The notes under the pieces were generated by a model. That model had not been told where the DNA came from and did no database searches. It was given only the letters and a program-made list of their open reading frames with translations. Positions 41,930 through 55,624 of a DNA stretch of 64,000 nt are shown here, piece by piece (the first letter of the stretch is position 1; every line of letters starts with the position of its first letter). The position numbers and the translations under genes were made by a program. Source of the DNA: Macropodus opercularis (lineage: Eukaryota > Chordata > Actinopteri > Anabantiformes > Osphronemidae); NCBI GenBank assembly GCA_030770545.1, contig CM061109.1, positions 3,968,001-4,032,000 of the forward strand, given 5' to 3'.

Positions 41930-44900
41930 TATAGGTTCAGAGGTTAATCATAAAATCCTCCTTTTTCTGTTTAGAGGAACCTTTCCCTTGTGTCGACTGT
42001 AACCCTCAGTCTGGACTCAGGCGTCAGTCGGCAGACTGTCCGTCCAACTTCTGACACCAAGATGTCGTGGAAAAACCTTCTTCAAATGCTGGAACATACT
42101 GAGAAAACTAGAGGAGCATGTTGGTGTAATGAACCAGCTCAACGTTTAGTACGTGCTGGCATGAGGAAGACATCCTACAGCGAACCACTGTCTTCTGATG
42201 GATGTTAACACCAGAGCTTCTTATATATTGTAACACAATGGTTTAGCCACCCCTCGCATGCTACCTGCTGTCTAAACGCATGTTCCATTTGGCCAACACA
42301 CCAACCTGGTAAAGCTTCTAACTTCCCCATTTTGTTCCCTGTGGTTGTGTAGATTCACTTGGGCCGGTGCTTAAACTTTCAATGGGCTTATCATTCACAC
42401 AGGGGTTTTCACTCACACTGATCTTCCCATCTCATCGTATGGTTGGATCTTATCACACATACTCTAACTTTGGGTGACTCTCTTCAGCCAGGTAGTTTGT
42501 ATGACACATTCGTTCCGAGCAACGTACCCTGTAGTGTGCTTATCAGCAATGCACACGGGACACTGAAGGAGTCATCGCAAAGCTTATGATGTTATTATAT
42601 CAGTCATACGCCCATTTTATTCAGATGGGACATCCCTAGATGTATGAATGCTCTAAAACATAAAATCAACTCAAATAAAACTAAATACAAGCTAGGTTTA
42701 CCACAAAGTGACACAAATGAAGACAAAAAAAATCTGCTTTAAAACATAGGCCACAATGTTGCTGAACTTTTTCTTACACATGTGGTCGATTCTCTTTAAA
42801 CCCATTAATGACTTACACAACGTAAGACTTCAGTATTTGTAATATCCTACATGTAACTTCACTGTAACATTCACTGACCACTAAAGAAATTACAGAACGC
42901 GTCAGGTGACTAAACCATTTCACAGAGCTACACACACATTCTTCACCTACACATAGTTGCTTCAGAACACTGGACTCACTCTGAATGGAGCGTCCGCTGT
43001 CTGCCTCCTGTCCCGGATGTCAGGCGGGAATCCAGTCCTGTTTCTGTGGAGCAGGTGGAACTTTTCCCTGGTGTCGGCTGTAACCATCAGTCTGGACTCA
43101 GGCGCCGGTCAGCAGACTGTCCATCACACTTTTATACTACAAAATAAAACCAATATAAATCAAATTAATCAAAATACAAGCTAGGTTTAACACAAAGGTA
43201 CATGTAAGTAGACACAGAAGTTTTAAAGCTATGGCCAAATCAATGCTTTGCCCCAACCTACAGGGAACTACTGTAATCTGTCAATACCCAAAGCATCTAT
43301 TCTATACATTTGCACTTTCAGTCCAAAACCTGTTAACTAATGATCAGTAGCCTGAGCATCACAGAGAGGAGACTTGTTGGCTCTCGCCTCAACAATGAGT
43401 TTATGTTACAAGTTCAGAGGTTCATCGTAAAATACTGTGATGTAATTTCAGTTTGTATGTGATATAAAAGATGGTTCATAACACTGTACTCACTGTGAAC
43501 GGAGCATCCGCTGTCCGCCTCCTGTTCCGAACATCAGGCGGGAATCCAGTCCTCCTTTTTCTGTTTAGAGGAACCTTTCCCTTGTGTCGGCTGTAACCCT
43601 CAGTCTGGACTCAGGCGTCAGTCGGCAGACTGTCCGTCCAACTTCTGACACCAAGATGTTGTGGAAAAACTTTCTTCAAATGCTGGAACATACTGAGAAA
43701 ACTAGAGGAGCATGTTGGTGTAATGAACCAGCTCAACGTTTAGTACGTGCTGGCATGAGGAAGACATCCTACAGCGAACCACTGTCTTCTGATGGATGTT
43801 AACACCAGAGCTTCTTATATATTGTAACACAATGGTTTAGCCACCCCTCGCATGCTACCTGCTGTCTAAACGCATGTTCCATTTGGCCAACAGACCAACC
43901 TGGTAAAGCTTCTAACTTCCCCATTTTGTTCCCTGTGGTTGTGTAGATTCACTTGGGCCGGTGCTTAAACTTTCAATGGGCTTATCATTCACACAGGGGT
44001 TTTCACTCACACTGATCTTCCCATCTCATCGTATGGTTGGATCTTATCAAACATACTCTAACTTTGGGTGACTCTCTTCAGCCAGGTAGTTTGTATGACA
44101 CATTCGTTCCGAGCAACGTACCCTGTAGTGTGCTTATCAGCAATGCACACGGGACACTGAAGGAGTCATCGCAAAGCTTATGATGTTATTATATCAGTCA
44201 TACGCCCATTTTATTCAGATGGGACATCCCTAGATGTATGAATGCTCTAAAACATAAAATCAACTCAAATAAAACTAAATACAAGCTAGGTTTACCACAA
44301 AGTCACACAAATGAAGACAAAAAAAATCTGCTTTAAAACATAGGCCACAATGTTGCTGAACTTTTTCTTACACATGTGGTCGATTCTCTTTAAACCCATT
44401 AATGACTTACACAACGTAAGACTTCAGTATTTGTAATATCCTACATGTAACTTCACTGTAACATTCACTGACCACTAAAGAAATTACAGAACGCGTCAGG
44501 TGACTAAACCATTTCACAGAGCTACACACACATTCTTCACCTACACATAGTTGCTTCAGAACACTGGACTCACTCTGAATGGAGCGTCCGCTGTCTGCCT
44601 CCTGTCCCGGATGTCAGGCGGGAATCCAGTCCTGTTTCTGTGGAGCAGGTGGAACTTTTCCCTGGTGTCGGCTGTAACCATCAGTCTGGACTCAGGCGCC
44701 GGTCAGCAGACTGTCCATCACACTTTTATACTACAAAATAAAACCAATATAAATCAAATTAATCAAAATACAAGCTAGGTTTAACACAAAGGTACATGTA
44801 AGTAGACACAGAAGTTTTAAAGCTATGCCCAAATCAATGCTTTGCCCCAACCTACAGGGAACTACTGTAATCTGTCAATACCCAAAGCATCTATTCTATA

Positions 44901-47900
44901 CATTTGCACTTTCAGTCCAAAACCTGTTAACTAATGATCAGTAGCCTGAGCATCACAGAGAGGAGACTTGTTGGCTCTCGCCTCAACAATGAGTTTATGT
45001 TACAAGTTCAGAGGTTCATCGTAAAATACTGTGATGTAATTTCACTTTGTATGTGATATAAAAGATGGTTCATAACACTGTACTCACTGTGAACGGAGCA
45101 TCCGCTGTCCGCCTCCTGTTCCGAACATCAGGCGGGAATCCAGTCCTCCTTTTTCTGTTTAGAGGAACCTTTCCCTTGTGTCGACTGTAACCCTCAGTCT
45201 GGACTCAGGCGTCAGTCGGCAGACTGTCCGTCCAACTTCTGACACCAAGATGTCGTGGAAAAACCTTCTTCAAATGCTGGAACATACTGAGAAAACTAGA
45301 GGAGCATGTTGGTGTAATGAACCAGCTCAACGTTTAGTACGTGCTGGCATGAGGAAGACATCCTACAGCGAACCACTGTCTTCTGATGGTTGTTAACACC
45401 AGAGCTTCTTATATATTGTAACACAATGGTTTAGCCACCCCTCGCATGCTACCTGCTGTCTAAACGCATGTTCCATTTGGCCAACACACCAACCTGGTAA
45501 AGCTTCTAACTTCCCCATTTTGTTCCCTGTGGTTGTGTAGATTCACTTGGGCCGGTGCTTAAACTTTCAATGGGCTTATCATTCATACAGGGGTTTTCAC
45601 TCACACTGATCTTCCCATCTCATCGTATGGTTGGATCTTATCAAACATACTCTAACTTTGGGTGACTCTCTTCAGCCAGGTAGTTTGTATGACACATTCG
45701 TTCCGAGCAACGTACCCTGTAGTGTGCTTATCAGCAATGCACACGGGACACTGAAGGAGTCATCGCAAAGCTTATGATGTTATTATATCAGTCATACGCC
45801 CATTTTATTCAGATGGGACATCCCTAGATGTATGAATGCTCTAAAACATGAAATCAACTCAAATAAAACTAAATACAAGCTAGGTTTACCACAAAGTGAC
45901 ACAAATGAAGACAAAAAAAATCTGCTTTAAAACATAGGCCACAATGTTGCTGAACTTTTTCTTACACATGTGGTCGATTCTCTTTAAACCCATTAATGAC
46001 TTACACAACGTAAGACTTCAGTATTTGTAATATCCTACATGTAACTTCACTGTAACATTCACTGACCACTAAAGAAATTACAGAACGCGTCAGGTGACTA
46101 AACCATTTCACAGAGCTACACACACATTCTTCACCTACACATAGTTGCTTCAGAACACTGGACTCACTCTGAATGGAGCGTCCGCTGTCTGCCTCCTGTC
46201 CCGGATGTCAGGCGGGAATCCAGTCCTGTTTCTGTGGAGCAGGTGGAACTTTTCCCTGGTGTCGGCTGTAACCATTAGTCTGGACTCAGACTGTCCATCA
46301 CACTTTTATACTACAAAATAAAACCAATATAAATCAAATTAATCAAAATACAAGCTAGGTTTAACACAAAGGTACATGTAAGTAGACACAGAAGTTTTAA
46401 AGCTATGCCCAAATCAATGCTTTGCCCCAACCTACTGGGAACTACTGTAATCTGTCAATACCCAAAGCATCTATTCTATACATTTGCACTTTCAGTCCAA
46501 AACCTGTTAACTAATGATCAGTAGCCTGAGCATCACAGAGAGGAGACTTGTTGGCTCTCGCCTCAACAATGAGTTTATGTTACAAGTTCAGAGTTTCATC
46601 GTAAAATACTGTGATGTAATTTCAGTTTGTATGTGATATAAAAGATGGTTCATAACACTGTACTCACTGTGAACGGAGCATCCGCTGTCCGCCTCCTGTT
46701 CCGAACATCAGGCGGGAATCCAGTCCTCCTTTTTCTGTTTAGAGGAACCTTTCCCTTGTGTCGACTGTAACCCTCAGTCTGGACTCAGGCGTCAGTCGGC
46801 AGACTGTCCGTCCAACTTCTGACACCAAGATGTCGTGGAAAAACCTTCTTCAAATGCTGGAACATACTGAGAAAACTAGAGGAGCATGTTGGTGTAATGA
46901 ACCAGCTCAACGTTTAGTACGTGCTGGCATGAGGAAGACATCCTACAGCGAACCACTGTCTTCTGATGGTTGTTAACACCAGAGCTTCTTATATATTGTA
47001 ACACAATGGTTTAGCCACCCCTCGCATGCTACCTGCTGTCTAAACGCATGTTCCATTTGGCCAACACACCAACCTGGTAAAGCTTCTAACTTCCCCATTT
47101 TGTTCCCTGTGGTTGTGTAGATTCACTTGGGCCGGTGCTTAAACTTTCAATGGGCTTATCATTCACACAGGGGTTTTCACTCACACTGATCTTCCCATCT
47201 CATCGTATGGTTGGATCTTATCAAACATACTCTAACTTTGGGTGACTCTCTTCAGCCAGGTAGTTTGTATGACACATTCGTTCCGAGCAACGTACCCTGT
47301 AGTGTGCTTATCAGCAATGCACACGGGACACTGAAGGAGTCATCGCAAAGCTTATGATGTTATTATATCAGTCATACGCCCATTTTATTCAGATGGGACA
47401 TCCCTAGATGTATGAATGCTCTAAAACATAAAATCAACTCAAATAAAACTAAATACAAGCTAGGTTTACCACAAAGTGACACAAATGAAGACAAAAAAAA
47501 TCTGCTTTAAAACATAGGCCACAATGTTGCTGAACTTTTTCTTACACATGTGGTCAATTCTCTTTAAACCCATTAATGACTTACACAACGTAAGACTTCA
47601 GTATTTGTAATATCCTACATGTAACTTCACTGTAACATTCACTGACCACTAAAGAAATTACAGAACGCGTCAGGTGACTAAACCATTTCACAGAGCTACA
47701 CACACATTCTTCACCTACACATAGTTGCTTCAGAACACTGGACTCACTCTGAATGGAGCGTCCGCTGTCTGCCTCCTGTCCCGGATGTCAGGCGGGAATC
47801 CAGTCCTGTTTCTGTGGAGCAGGTGGAACTTTTCCCTGGTGTCGGCTGTAACCATCAGTCTGGACTCAGGCGCCGGTCAGCAGACTGTCCATCACACTTT

Positions 47901-50900
47901 TATACTACAAAATAAAACCAATATAAATCAAATTAATCAAAATACAAGCTAGGTTTAACACAAAGGTACATGTAAGTAGACACAGAAGTTTTAAAGCTAT
48001 GCCCAAATCAATGCTTTGCCCCAACCTACAGGGAACTACTGTAATCTGTCAATACCCAAAGCATCTATTCTATACATTTGCACTTTCAGTCCAAAACCTG
48101 TTAACTAATGATCAGTAGCCTGAGCATCACAGAGAGGAGACTTGTTGGCTCTCGCCTCAACAATGAGTTTATGTTACAAGTTCAGAGTTTCATCGTAAAA
48201 TACTGTGATGTAATTTCAGTTTGTATGTGATATAAAAGATGGTTCATAACACTGTACTCACTGTGAACGGAGCATCCGCTGTCCGCCTCCTGTTCCGAAC
48301 ATCAGGCGGGAATCCAGTCCTCCTTTTTCTGTTTAGAGGAACCTTTCCCTTGTGTCGACTGTAACCCTCAGTCTGGACTCAGGCGTCAGTCGGCAGACTG
48401 TCCGTCCAACTTCTGACACCAAGATGTCGTGGAAAAACCTTCTTCAAATGCTGGAACATACTGAGAAAACTAGAGGAGCATGTTGGTGTAATGAACCAGC
48501 TCAACGTTTAGTACGTGCTGGCATGAGGAAGACATCCTACAGCGAACCACTGTCTTCTGATGGTTGTTAACACCAGAGCTTCTTATATATTGTAACACAA
48601 TGGTTTAGCCACCCCTCGCATGCTACCTGCTGTCTAAACGCATGTTCCATTTGGCCAACACACCAACCTGGTAAAGCTTCTAACTTCCCCATTTTGTTCC
48701 CTGTGGTTGTGTAGATTCACTTGGGCCGGTGCTTAAACTTTCAATGGGCTTATCATTCACACAGGGGTTTTCACTCACACTGATCTTCCCATCTCATCGT
48801 ATGGTTGGATCTTATCAAACATACTCTAACTTTGGGTGACTCTCTTCAGCCAGGTAGTTTGTATGACACATTCGTTCCGAGCAACGTACCCTGTAGTGTG
48901 CTTATCAGCAATGCACACGGGACACTGAAGGAGTCATCGCAAAGCTTATGATGTTATTATATCAGTCATACGCCCATTTTATTCAGATGGGACATCCCTA
49001 GATGTATGAATGCTCTAAAACATAAAATCAACTCAAATAAAACTAAATACAAGCTAGGTTTACCACAAAGTGACACAAATGAAGACAAAAAAAATCTGCT
49101 TTAAAACATAGGCCACAATGTTGCTGAACTTTTTCTTACACATGTGGTCAATTCTCTTTAAACCCATTAATGACTTACACAACGTAAGACTTCAGTATTT
49201 GTAATATCCTACATGTAACTTCACTGTAACATTCACTGACCACTAAAGAAATTACAGAACGCGTCAGGTGACTAAACCATTTCACAGAGCTACACACACA
49301 TTCTTCACCTACACATAGTTGCTTCAGAACACTGGACTCACTCTGAATGGAGCGTCCGCTGTCTGCCTCCTGTCCCGGATGTCAGGCGGGAATCCAGTCC
49401 TGTTTCTGTGGAGCAGGTGGAACTTTTCCCTGGTGTCGGCTGTAACCATCAGTCTGGACTCAGGCGCCGGTCAGCAGACTGTCCATCACACTTTTATACT
49501 ACAAAATAAAACCAATATAAATCAAATTAATCAAAATACAAGCTAGGTTTAACACAAAGGTACATGTAAGTAGACACAGAAGTTTTAAAGCTATGCCCAA
49601 ATCAATGCTTTGCCCCAACCTACAGGGAACTACTGTAATCTGTCAATACCCAAAGCATCTATTCTATACATTTGCACTTTCAGTCCAAAACCTGTTAACT
49701 AATGATCAGTAGCCTGAGCATCACAGAGAGGAGACTTGTTGGCTCTCGCCTCAACAATGAGTTTATGTTACAAGTTCAGAGGTTCATCGTAAAATACTGT
49801 GATGTAATTTCAGTTTGTATGTGATATAAAAGATGGTTCATAACACTGTACTCACTGTGAACGGAGCATCCGCTGTCCGCCTCCTGTTCCGAACATCAGG
49901 CGGGAATCCAGTCCTCCTTTTTCTGTTTAGAGGAACCTTTCCCTTGTGTCGACTGTAACCCTCAGTCTGGACTCAGGCGTCAGTCGGCAGACTGTCCGTC
50001 CAACTTCTGACACCAAGATGTCGTGGAAAAACCTTCTTCTTATGACAAATGCTGGAACATACTGAGAAAACTAGAGGAGCATGTTGGTGTAATGAACCAG
50101 CTCAACGTTTAGTACGTGCTGGCATGAGGAAGACATCCTACAGCGAACCACAGTCTTCTGATGGATGTTAACACCAGAGCTTCTTATATATTGTAACACA
50201 ATGGTTTAGCCACCCCTCGCATGCTACCTGCTGTCTAAACGCATGTTCCATTTGGCCAACACACCAACCTGGTAAAGCTTCTAACTTCCCCATTTTGTTC
50301 CCTGTGGTTGTGTAGATTCACTTGGGCCGGTGCTTAAACTTTCAATGGGCTTATCATTCACACAGGGGTTTTCACTCACACTGATCTTCCCATCTCATCG
50401 TATGGTTGGATCTTATCAAACATACTCTAACTTTGGGTGACTCTCTTCAGCCAGGTAGTTTGTATGACACATTCGTTCCGAGCAACGTACCCTGTAGTGT
50501 GCTTATCAGCAATGCACACGGGACACTGAAGGAGTCATCGCAAAGCTTATGATGTTATTATATCAGTCATACGCCCATTTTATTCAGATGGGACATCCCT
50601 AGATGTATGAATGCTCTAAAACATAAAATCAACTCAAATAAAACTAAATACAAGCTAGGTTTACCACAAAGTCACACAAATGAAGACAAAAAAAATCTGC
50701 TTTAAAACATAGGCCACAATGTTGCTGAACTTTTTCTTACACATGTGGTCGATTCTCTTTAAACCCATTAATGACTTACACAACGTAAGACTTCAGTATT
50801 TGTAATATCCTACATGTAACTTCACTGTAACATTCACTGACCACTAAAGAAATGACAGAACGCGTCAGGTGACTAAACCATTACACAGAGCTACACACAC

Positions 50901-51290
50901 ATTCTTCACCTACACATAGTTGCTTCAGAACACTGGACTCACTCTGAATGGAGCGTCCGCTGTCTGCCTCCTGTCCCGGATGTCAGGCGGGAATCCAGTC
51001 CTGTTTCTGTGGAGCAGGTGGAACTTTTCCCTGGTGTCGGCTGTAACCATAAGTCTGGACTCAGGCGCCGGTCAGCAGACTGTCCATCACACTTTTATAC
51101 TACAAAATAAAACCAATATAAATCAAATTAATCAAAATACAAGCTAGGTTTAACACAAAGTTATATGTAAGAAGACACAGAATTTTTAAAGCTATGCCCA
51201 AATCAATGCTTTGCCCCAACCTACAGGGAACTACTGTAATCTAATCTTAATACCCAAAGCATTTATTCTATACAGCTGCATTTTCAGTCT
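41930..51290 (+). repeat. Tandem array 2, 1594-bp period, six units
   Basis: The unit marker recurs at 41957, 43551, 45145, 46725, 48319 and 49913 (spacings 1594, 1594, 1580, 1594, 1594); the last unit is partial, ending near 51290. The 1580 unit lacks 14 bp in its B segment (near 46290), the same 14 bp missing from the first unit of array 1 (near 21378). Three adjacent units share GATGGTTGTTAAC (45387, 46967, 48561) in place of GATGGATGTTAAC. The last unit has a 7-base insertion (near 50039). Confidence 0.95.
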
Positions 51291-51649
51291 AAGTATGGGC
51301 GTTGTTGAGGTATGACGTTGAACATTTTATTAATAAAGTAAAACAACATAGATCTTGTATCCTGACATACGAATGAAATATTTATCTCAGCATCACTGGA
51401 CACTGGACTAAACGTTTCAAGTTGGTAAAACTTCCATGCTAACATTTAGTTAAGGTTTTATTCAGTTTTCTCATTTACATAGATAAGTTGCAACAAAACC
51501 TGCACATTTCAGTCTAATCTTGTTCAGGGTGAAAGTAAACAAAAACACCTTCACATGACACAAACAGGTAAAGTACATGAACTATGTCCTCAACTGATCA
51601 GAAAACAGAAGTGAAATGAACATTTTTATCAGCTGTAGAATGTCTTACC

Positions 51650-52401
51650 TCTGTGTCTCTGTCTTCATGGGGAGGATCTGGTACCGTCTGGTTTAGGACC
51701 CCAGGGTCACGTGATGTCGTCAAACACAAGCTGTTCATCCTCCAGCAGCACAGATAGTGGACCTGGTTTACAACTGTTGTTGAAAGAGCATCATAAAGAG
51801 CAGCGCTGAGGAGCCGATACTAAAGTCAGACACGCTGGGAAAAACGCTTCAGTACAGGCCGCGTACAGGGCAGACGCTGCCCCCTCGTGGACAAATACAG
51901 GAATGATCCTCCATGACAGTTTTCTAGTGTGACCCATGACTTGATCGGTTTTCGTTTCAATAAGGTAACACTCTAATGTTTTAATAGAGCATGTCAAAAA
52001 GAAAACATGGAAAACGATAGCAAACACTGACATGATAAGTAGTTTTTCAGGTGAAACAAACGTCCAATAGTAACCAAATCACAATAGTAAAAAAAACGTC
52101 ACAATACACGCAATAAGCAGTTCAAGACATTTCTCAACTGATCAGAATGCATAGCACAAATAATATACAAATATTTTTTATCTCAGCATAAAATGTCTTA
52201 CCTCTGTTTCTCTGTCTCGGTGGAAATGATATGACTGGTACCAGTTCCATCTGTTTAGCCGACTCCACAGTTACGTGACGTCATCAACCGCCGATCTAGC
52301 AGTTGATATTCTCAGCCCATCAGATTCAAGCTACCGAGTAACCATGACGACCATGGCGCAGAGGCACTCGGGAAAAACGTGTTGCATTGATAACATCCAA
52401 T
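51650..52401 (-). promoter_or_regulatory. Promoter-like segments P1 and P2, A2 copy
   Basis: Same elements as at 31517-32268: E-box TCACGTGA (51707-51714), CRE TGACGTCA (52276-52283) and two minus-strand GAG/GTAAGA donors. Small differences from A1 include a short change near 51850. Confidence 0.48.
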
Positions 52402-52482
52402 ATGGCGGCGTCCGGAACTAGCACACGCTCTACCCTTTCAGAAACACGTAAAGCTGTAGCAACCGACAGAGAAGGAGAATAA
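52402..52482 (+). CDS. 26-codon small ORF, A2 copy
   Basis: Identical in sequence to 32269-32349, with the same downstream donor (GT at 52500-52501). Conservation is uninformative because the surrounding block is equally conserved. Confidence 0.33.
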   Translation: MAASGTSTRSTLSETRKAVATDREGE

Positions 52483-53264
52483 GAAAAAAAGCTGGACAGG
52501 TAGGTGGCCTCCTCAGTGACATGTTTACTGTGTACAGTAGCGCTGCTAGATGTTTGAATATACAATACGTAAAGCTAAAGTAGCAATGTCGCTAACAAGC
52601 TAACCTAAGGCTAACTGCTGACAATATTTACACAACCACTGTATAACAAGGTTTGGACCATTTTGTTAGCAGTGTATCAACCAGACTGTGTTTCAGTTGC
52701 ACATGTGTCCTTCCACAGAACTCTGGTAGATAATTAATAAGCATGTAAATTCAATCCTTAGTTTATGTATTAAATGAACTGTATATCTTTTTTGCCTTCA
52801 TTTCATAAGTTATGTCTGAATGTGTTACAAGTTAGCAACGTGCTCTGGTTTGTACTTGGGGCTATGGTAGAAACATTATCTGTAGTCCCAACAGCTGTGC
52901 AGCATGCAAGCAAGTGTTGCACACAGCTTGGTAACGCAGAGACAAAAGAAGATGTTCAGTCAAAAAAAAGGGTAAAATGTCAACAAAACCCACTCCCTGT
53001 TAAAGCTGCTGTCAGGATGTGAGCGCCATCATTTATACTGATGAGGTGAAAACGTATTATGGACGTATGTGCCACATTATTACAGTGTTTTTTGTGCAGT
53101 AGACAAGACGGAAAAACATGCTCAGACAGATGAAGATATTTTAAGCACCTATCGATACTGATTGTTGCTGATTCTTACTACTTACTTACTTACAGCTTGT
53201 TAATCTGTAAAGATGTGGTATCTATCTGTTGTTAATAAGTTTTAGTTTTTCCCCTCAATTCCAG

Positions 53265-53322
53265 GTGACACACAAGCAGACTCCTGCAGTGGCAGTTGAG
53301 AGTGAGATGCCCCCTGCTTCCA
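53265..53322 (+). other. 58-nt exon-like segment, A2 copy
   Basis: Acceptor TTCCAG before and donor GTGAGA after. Same peptide frame as 33140-33197. Confidence 0.4.
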
Positions 53323-53335
53323 GTGAGATGTTAAT

Positions 53336-55375
53336 AATCAGGTAAAGAAGTAGGGCCATCACTGTGGTCACAAGTCATGGTTGTTGCTCTGTACTGTGTG
53401 TAGTTTCAATATAATAATAATAGGAAGCTGAACACACTACTTATAGTGGCAGCACTTCAAAACGTGATCCGTTTTCATTGCAGTATCTTTGCGTCTCCAC
53501 AACGTTTTAGTTTTTTTTCCGCAAAAAGCTCTGAATTGTTATCTGAAAAACAGCGTTTCTGTCTTACAACTATCTTCCGTTCACTGCAAAGTTATAATGG
53601 CCGTGTCTTGTGTTTGATGTTGAAAGGCTTTAAAGACAGCAGGCATCTCCCAAAATATCTACACACACACTGTATCACGTCTGCTGTGATATAAATATCT
53701 CCACATATTTCTGTGGCCGCGATGTAATTAATATATGATACTTTGCACTTTTAAAAATGTGCATATAACTATTCTGTTGTCACAATTTCTGCCGGTAAGT
53801 GAACTTCACTATAATGTTTGTCTCTTGTAGAGAATTTCTGTATGAAGCCTTCTCTATGGTAAATAATCCAACAGTGTTGTTTAGATACAGTGAGTGAAAA
53901 CAGGGAACGTTTGATCACATCGCTTCCCACAGCAGGTGTATTCATATGTTAATGTTCACTCCTCACCTTGGCTTCAGCCGCCAAGCGGTGAAAGGCTGCT
54001 GAGAAGCCACCACGTTTTACAGGAGCCTTCCTGGTTTGTAAACTGCAGCATCGTTAGAAAAACGCACAGTTAAAGCTCCTCATTCAAGCTGCACCGTCAT
54101 TGTTACCATTGTATCAATTGTTCACCCAAATTATAGCGAAGGCTGACTGGCGGCTCAATGACTGATCGCCTTATTCTGACTGTGATGACTTTGCGCTTCC
54201 TCCAGTAAAAATCAACAATAAATAATGAAGGGTCTAAAGGTTTTCAGCTGAACTTTCAGTCCTTTGCTGCTGCAGCCAAGGTGAGAATTCTCGTTTCCAT
54301 CTGACTGCAACGATCTTAACGCGGCGGAGGGGACGTCTTTGCCTTTAGCTGGATGTCGGTGGAGACTCTCAGTGATCCAGCTGAGGTTGTCTGAAAGTTG
54401 ATTCATACATGTGTGTTTTTTTACACGTATTTAAAGTGGATGGTTGTGTGGAGTTTATTTATTTAAGGTGTCTGTATGTAACCAACAAACTGAATGAATG
54501 ACGACATTAACATCGATAAATTCGTCCCCAGATCCTGAGCTAAACAACAGTGCGTATTTCTTGTCTAGTGTGTCCCAACACCGTGTTTTGTCAAGGAGTG
54601 AATCGTCTGAAGCATCTTTTAATTCATACATTTTGTGTATTGGTCTCCGCTGGACTCATCACGTCCTGTCAGCTTGTGGGCGCTGGTGGCAGCAGCTCAC
54701 TTCAGTTCACAAAGCGCAGAAGACAAGGTAAACAAAACAGTTATGTCAAGCATTATATCTTTCAAACACGCGTCCATATGTCTGTTATGAGTTGATTAAA
54801 AGGAGATTTTAGAAATTAAAATCAGGCAGAAACTCGGGTCGCCAAAACGGGAACCGCTGAACTACACAAGACACCGCCAGGGTGGCTTCACAGGTGTTCT
54901 TGTCTGAATGGATGTAGCCACCATTGAATGAGATTTTCTTGTATAAATTTCCATTTTAGTGAACCTTACTCTTTTATTGAGTTGGGAGTTTATATTATAA
55001 CGTCTGATAACTACATAAATAAAGAATTCACAGAAATCCTCGGTACAGTACTGTGTGGTTGTAGGACTAGCCATGACCGGCTATAAGTGTCAGCCCATCG
55101 CCACCTACAGGTCATTTAGACGTAACACACGCTGTGCCTCGGCAAAAATGCAGTGGAAACGTGGCAGAAATGACAAACCAACGCGGTGGAATACGACACT
55201 TTTAACAGCTACCACTGTATTTCGTACAGATTTGAGTCAGGGTTTTGTGTCGAACTGTGTTTAATTTGTGGTTGAAGCCATGGTTAACCTGATGAACATG
55301 TTGGTTCTCTTTCGCTCATGGGGCCCTTGCAGGGAGTGAACTGTAGCTCATACATTTAGGATACTACTTTGTGCC
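53336..55375. other. Unassigned 2-kb segment beyond A2
   Basis: Its first 32 bp (to about 53367) match the inverted copy C' at about 10485-10510; 53368-55375 has no counterpart there, where the flanking sequences are joined directly. I see no gene family, LTR or terminal inverted repeat. Frames of 60-82 codons (for example 53446-53694, 54498-54731, 55055-55264) are not convincing. It may be an insertion of an unrecognised element or ancestral sequence deleted at C'. Confidence 0.45.
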
Positions 55376-55622
55376 CTGGATTTCATTTTTACATCATTGG
55401 TGTAACACCTGTTGTTATCAAACCTTAAGTTCTTCTTATTATAATTGTGCATTTCTTCATCTGTTGTACATTCAAAGTATTGTTTTAAATGTGATCCATG
55501 GCACCAATTGATATGTTGCTGTGATACTTACTGTTATCCCTAGAAAAGGCCACGTCATCTTGTCAGTTTTAATGTAGTTGCTTTTTCAGGGATCATTTTC
55601 ATCCAGTAATAGTTTTAAATTC
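55376..55622. repeat. Partner of inverted copy C' (distal part)
   Basis: Reverse complement of 10240-10490, including 'TTATCCCTAGAAAAGGCCACGT'. Homology ends at the TTAA where the piggyBac element begins. Confidence 0.75.
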
Positions 55623-55624
55623 TA

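Larger units (their letters stand above)
41092..53335. repeat. Large duplicated block A2 (partner A1)
   Basis: 12244 bp, the direct copy of 19373-33210. Contents: left flank with the teleost interspersed repeat, six-unit tandem array, array right flank, promoter-like segments (donor near 51653, E-box 51707-51714, CRE 52276-52283, 26-codon ORF 52402-52482, donor 52499/52500) and the 58-nt exon-like segment 53265-53322. Unlike A1 it continues into 53336 onwards without an ERV. Confidence 0.96.
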
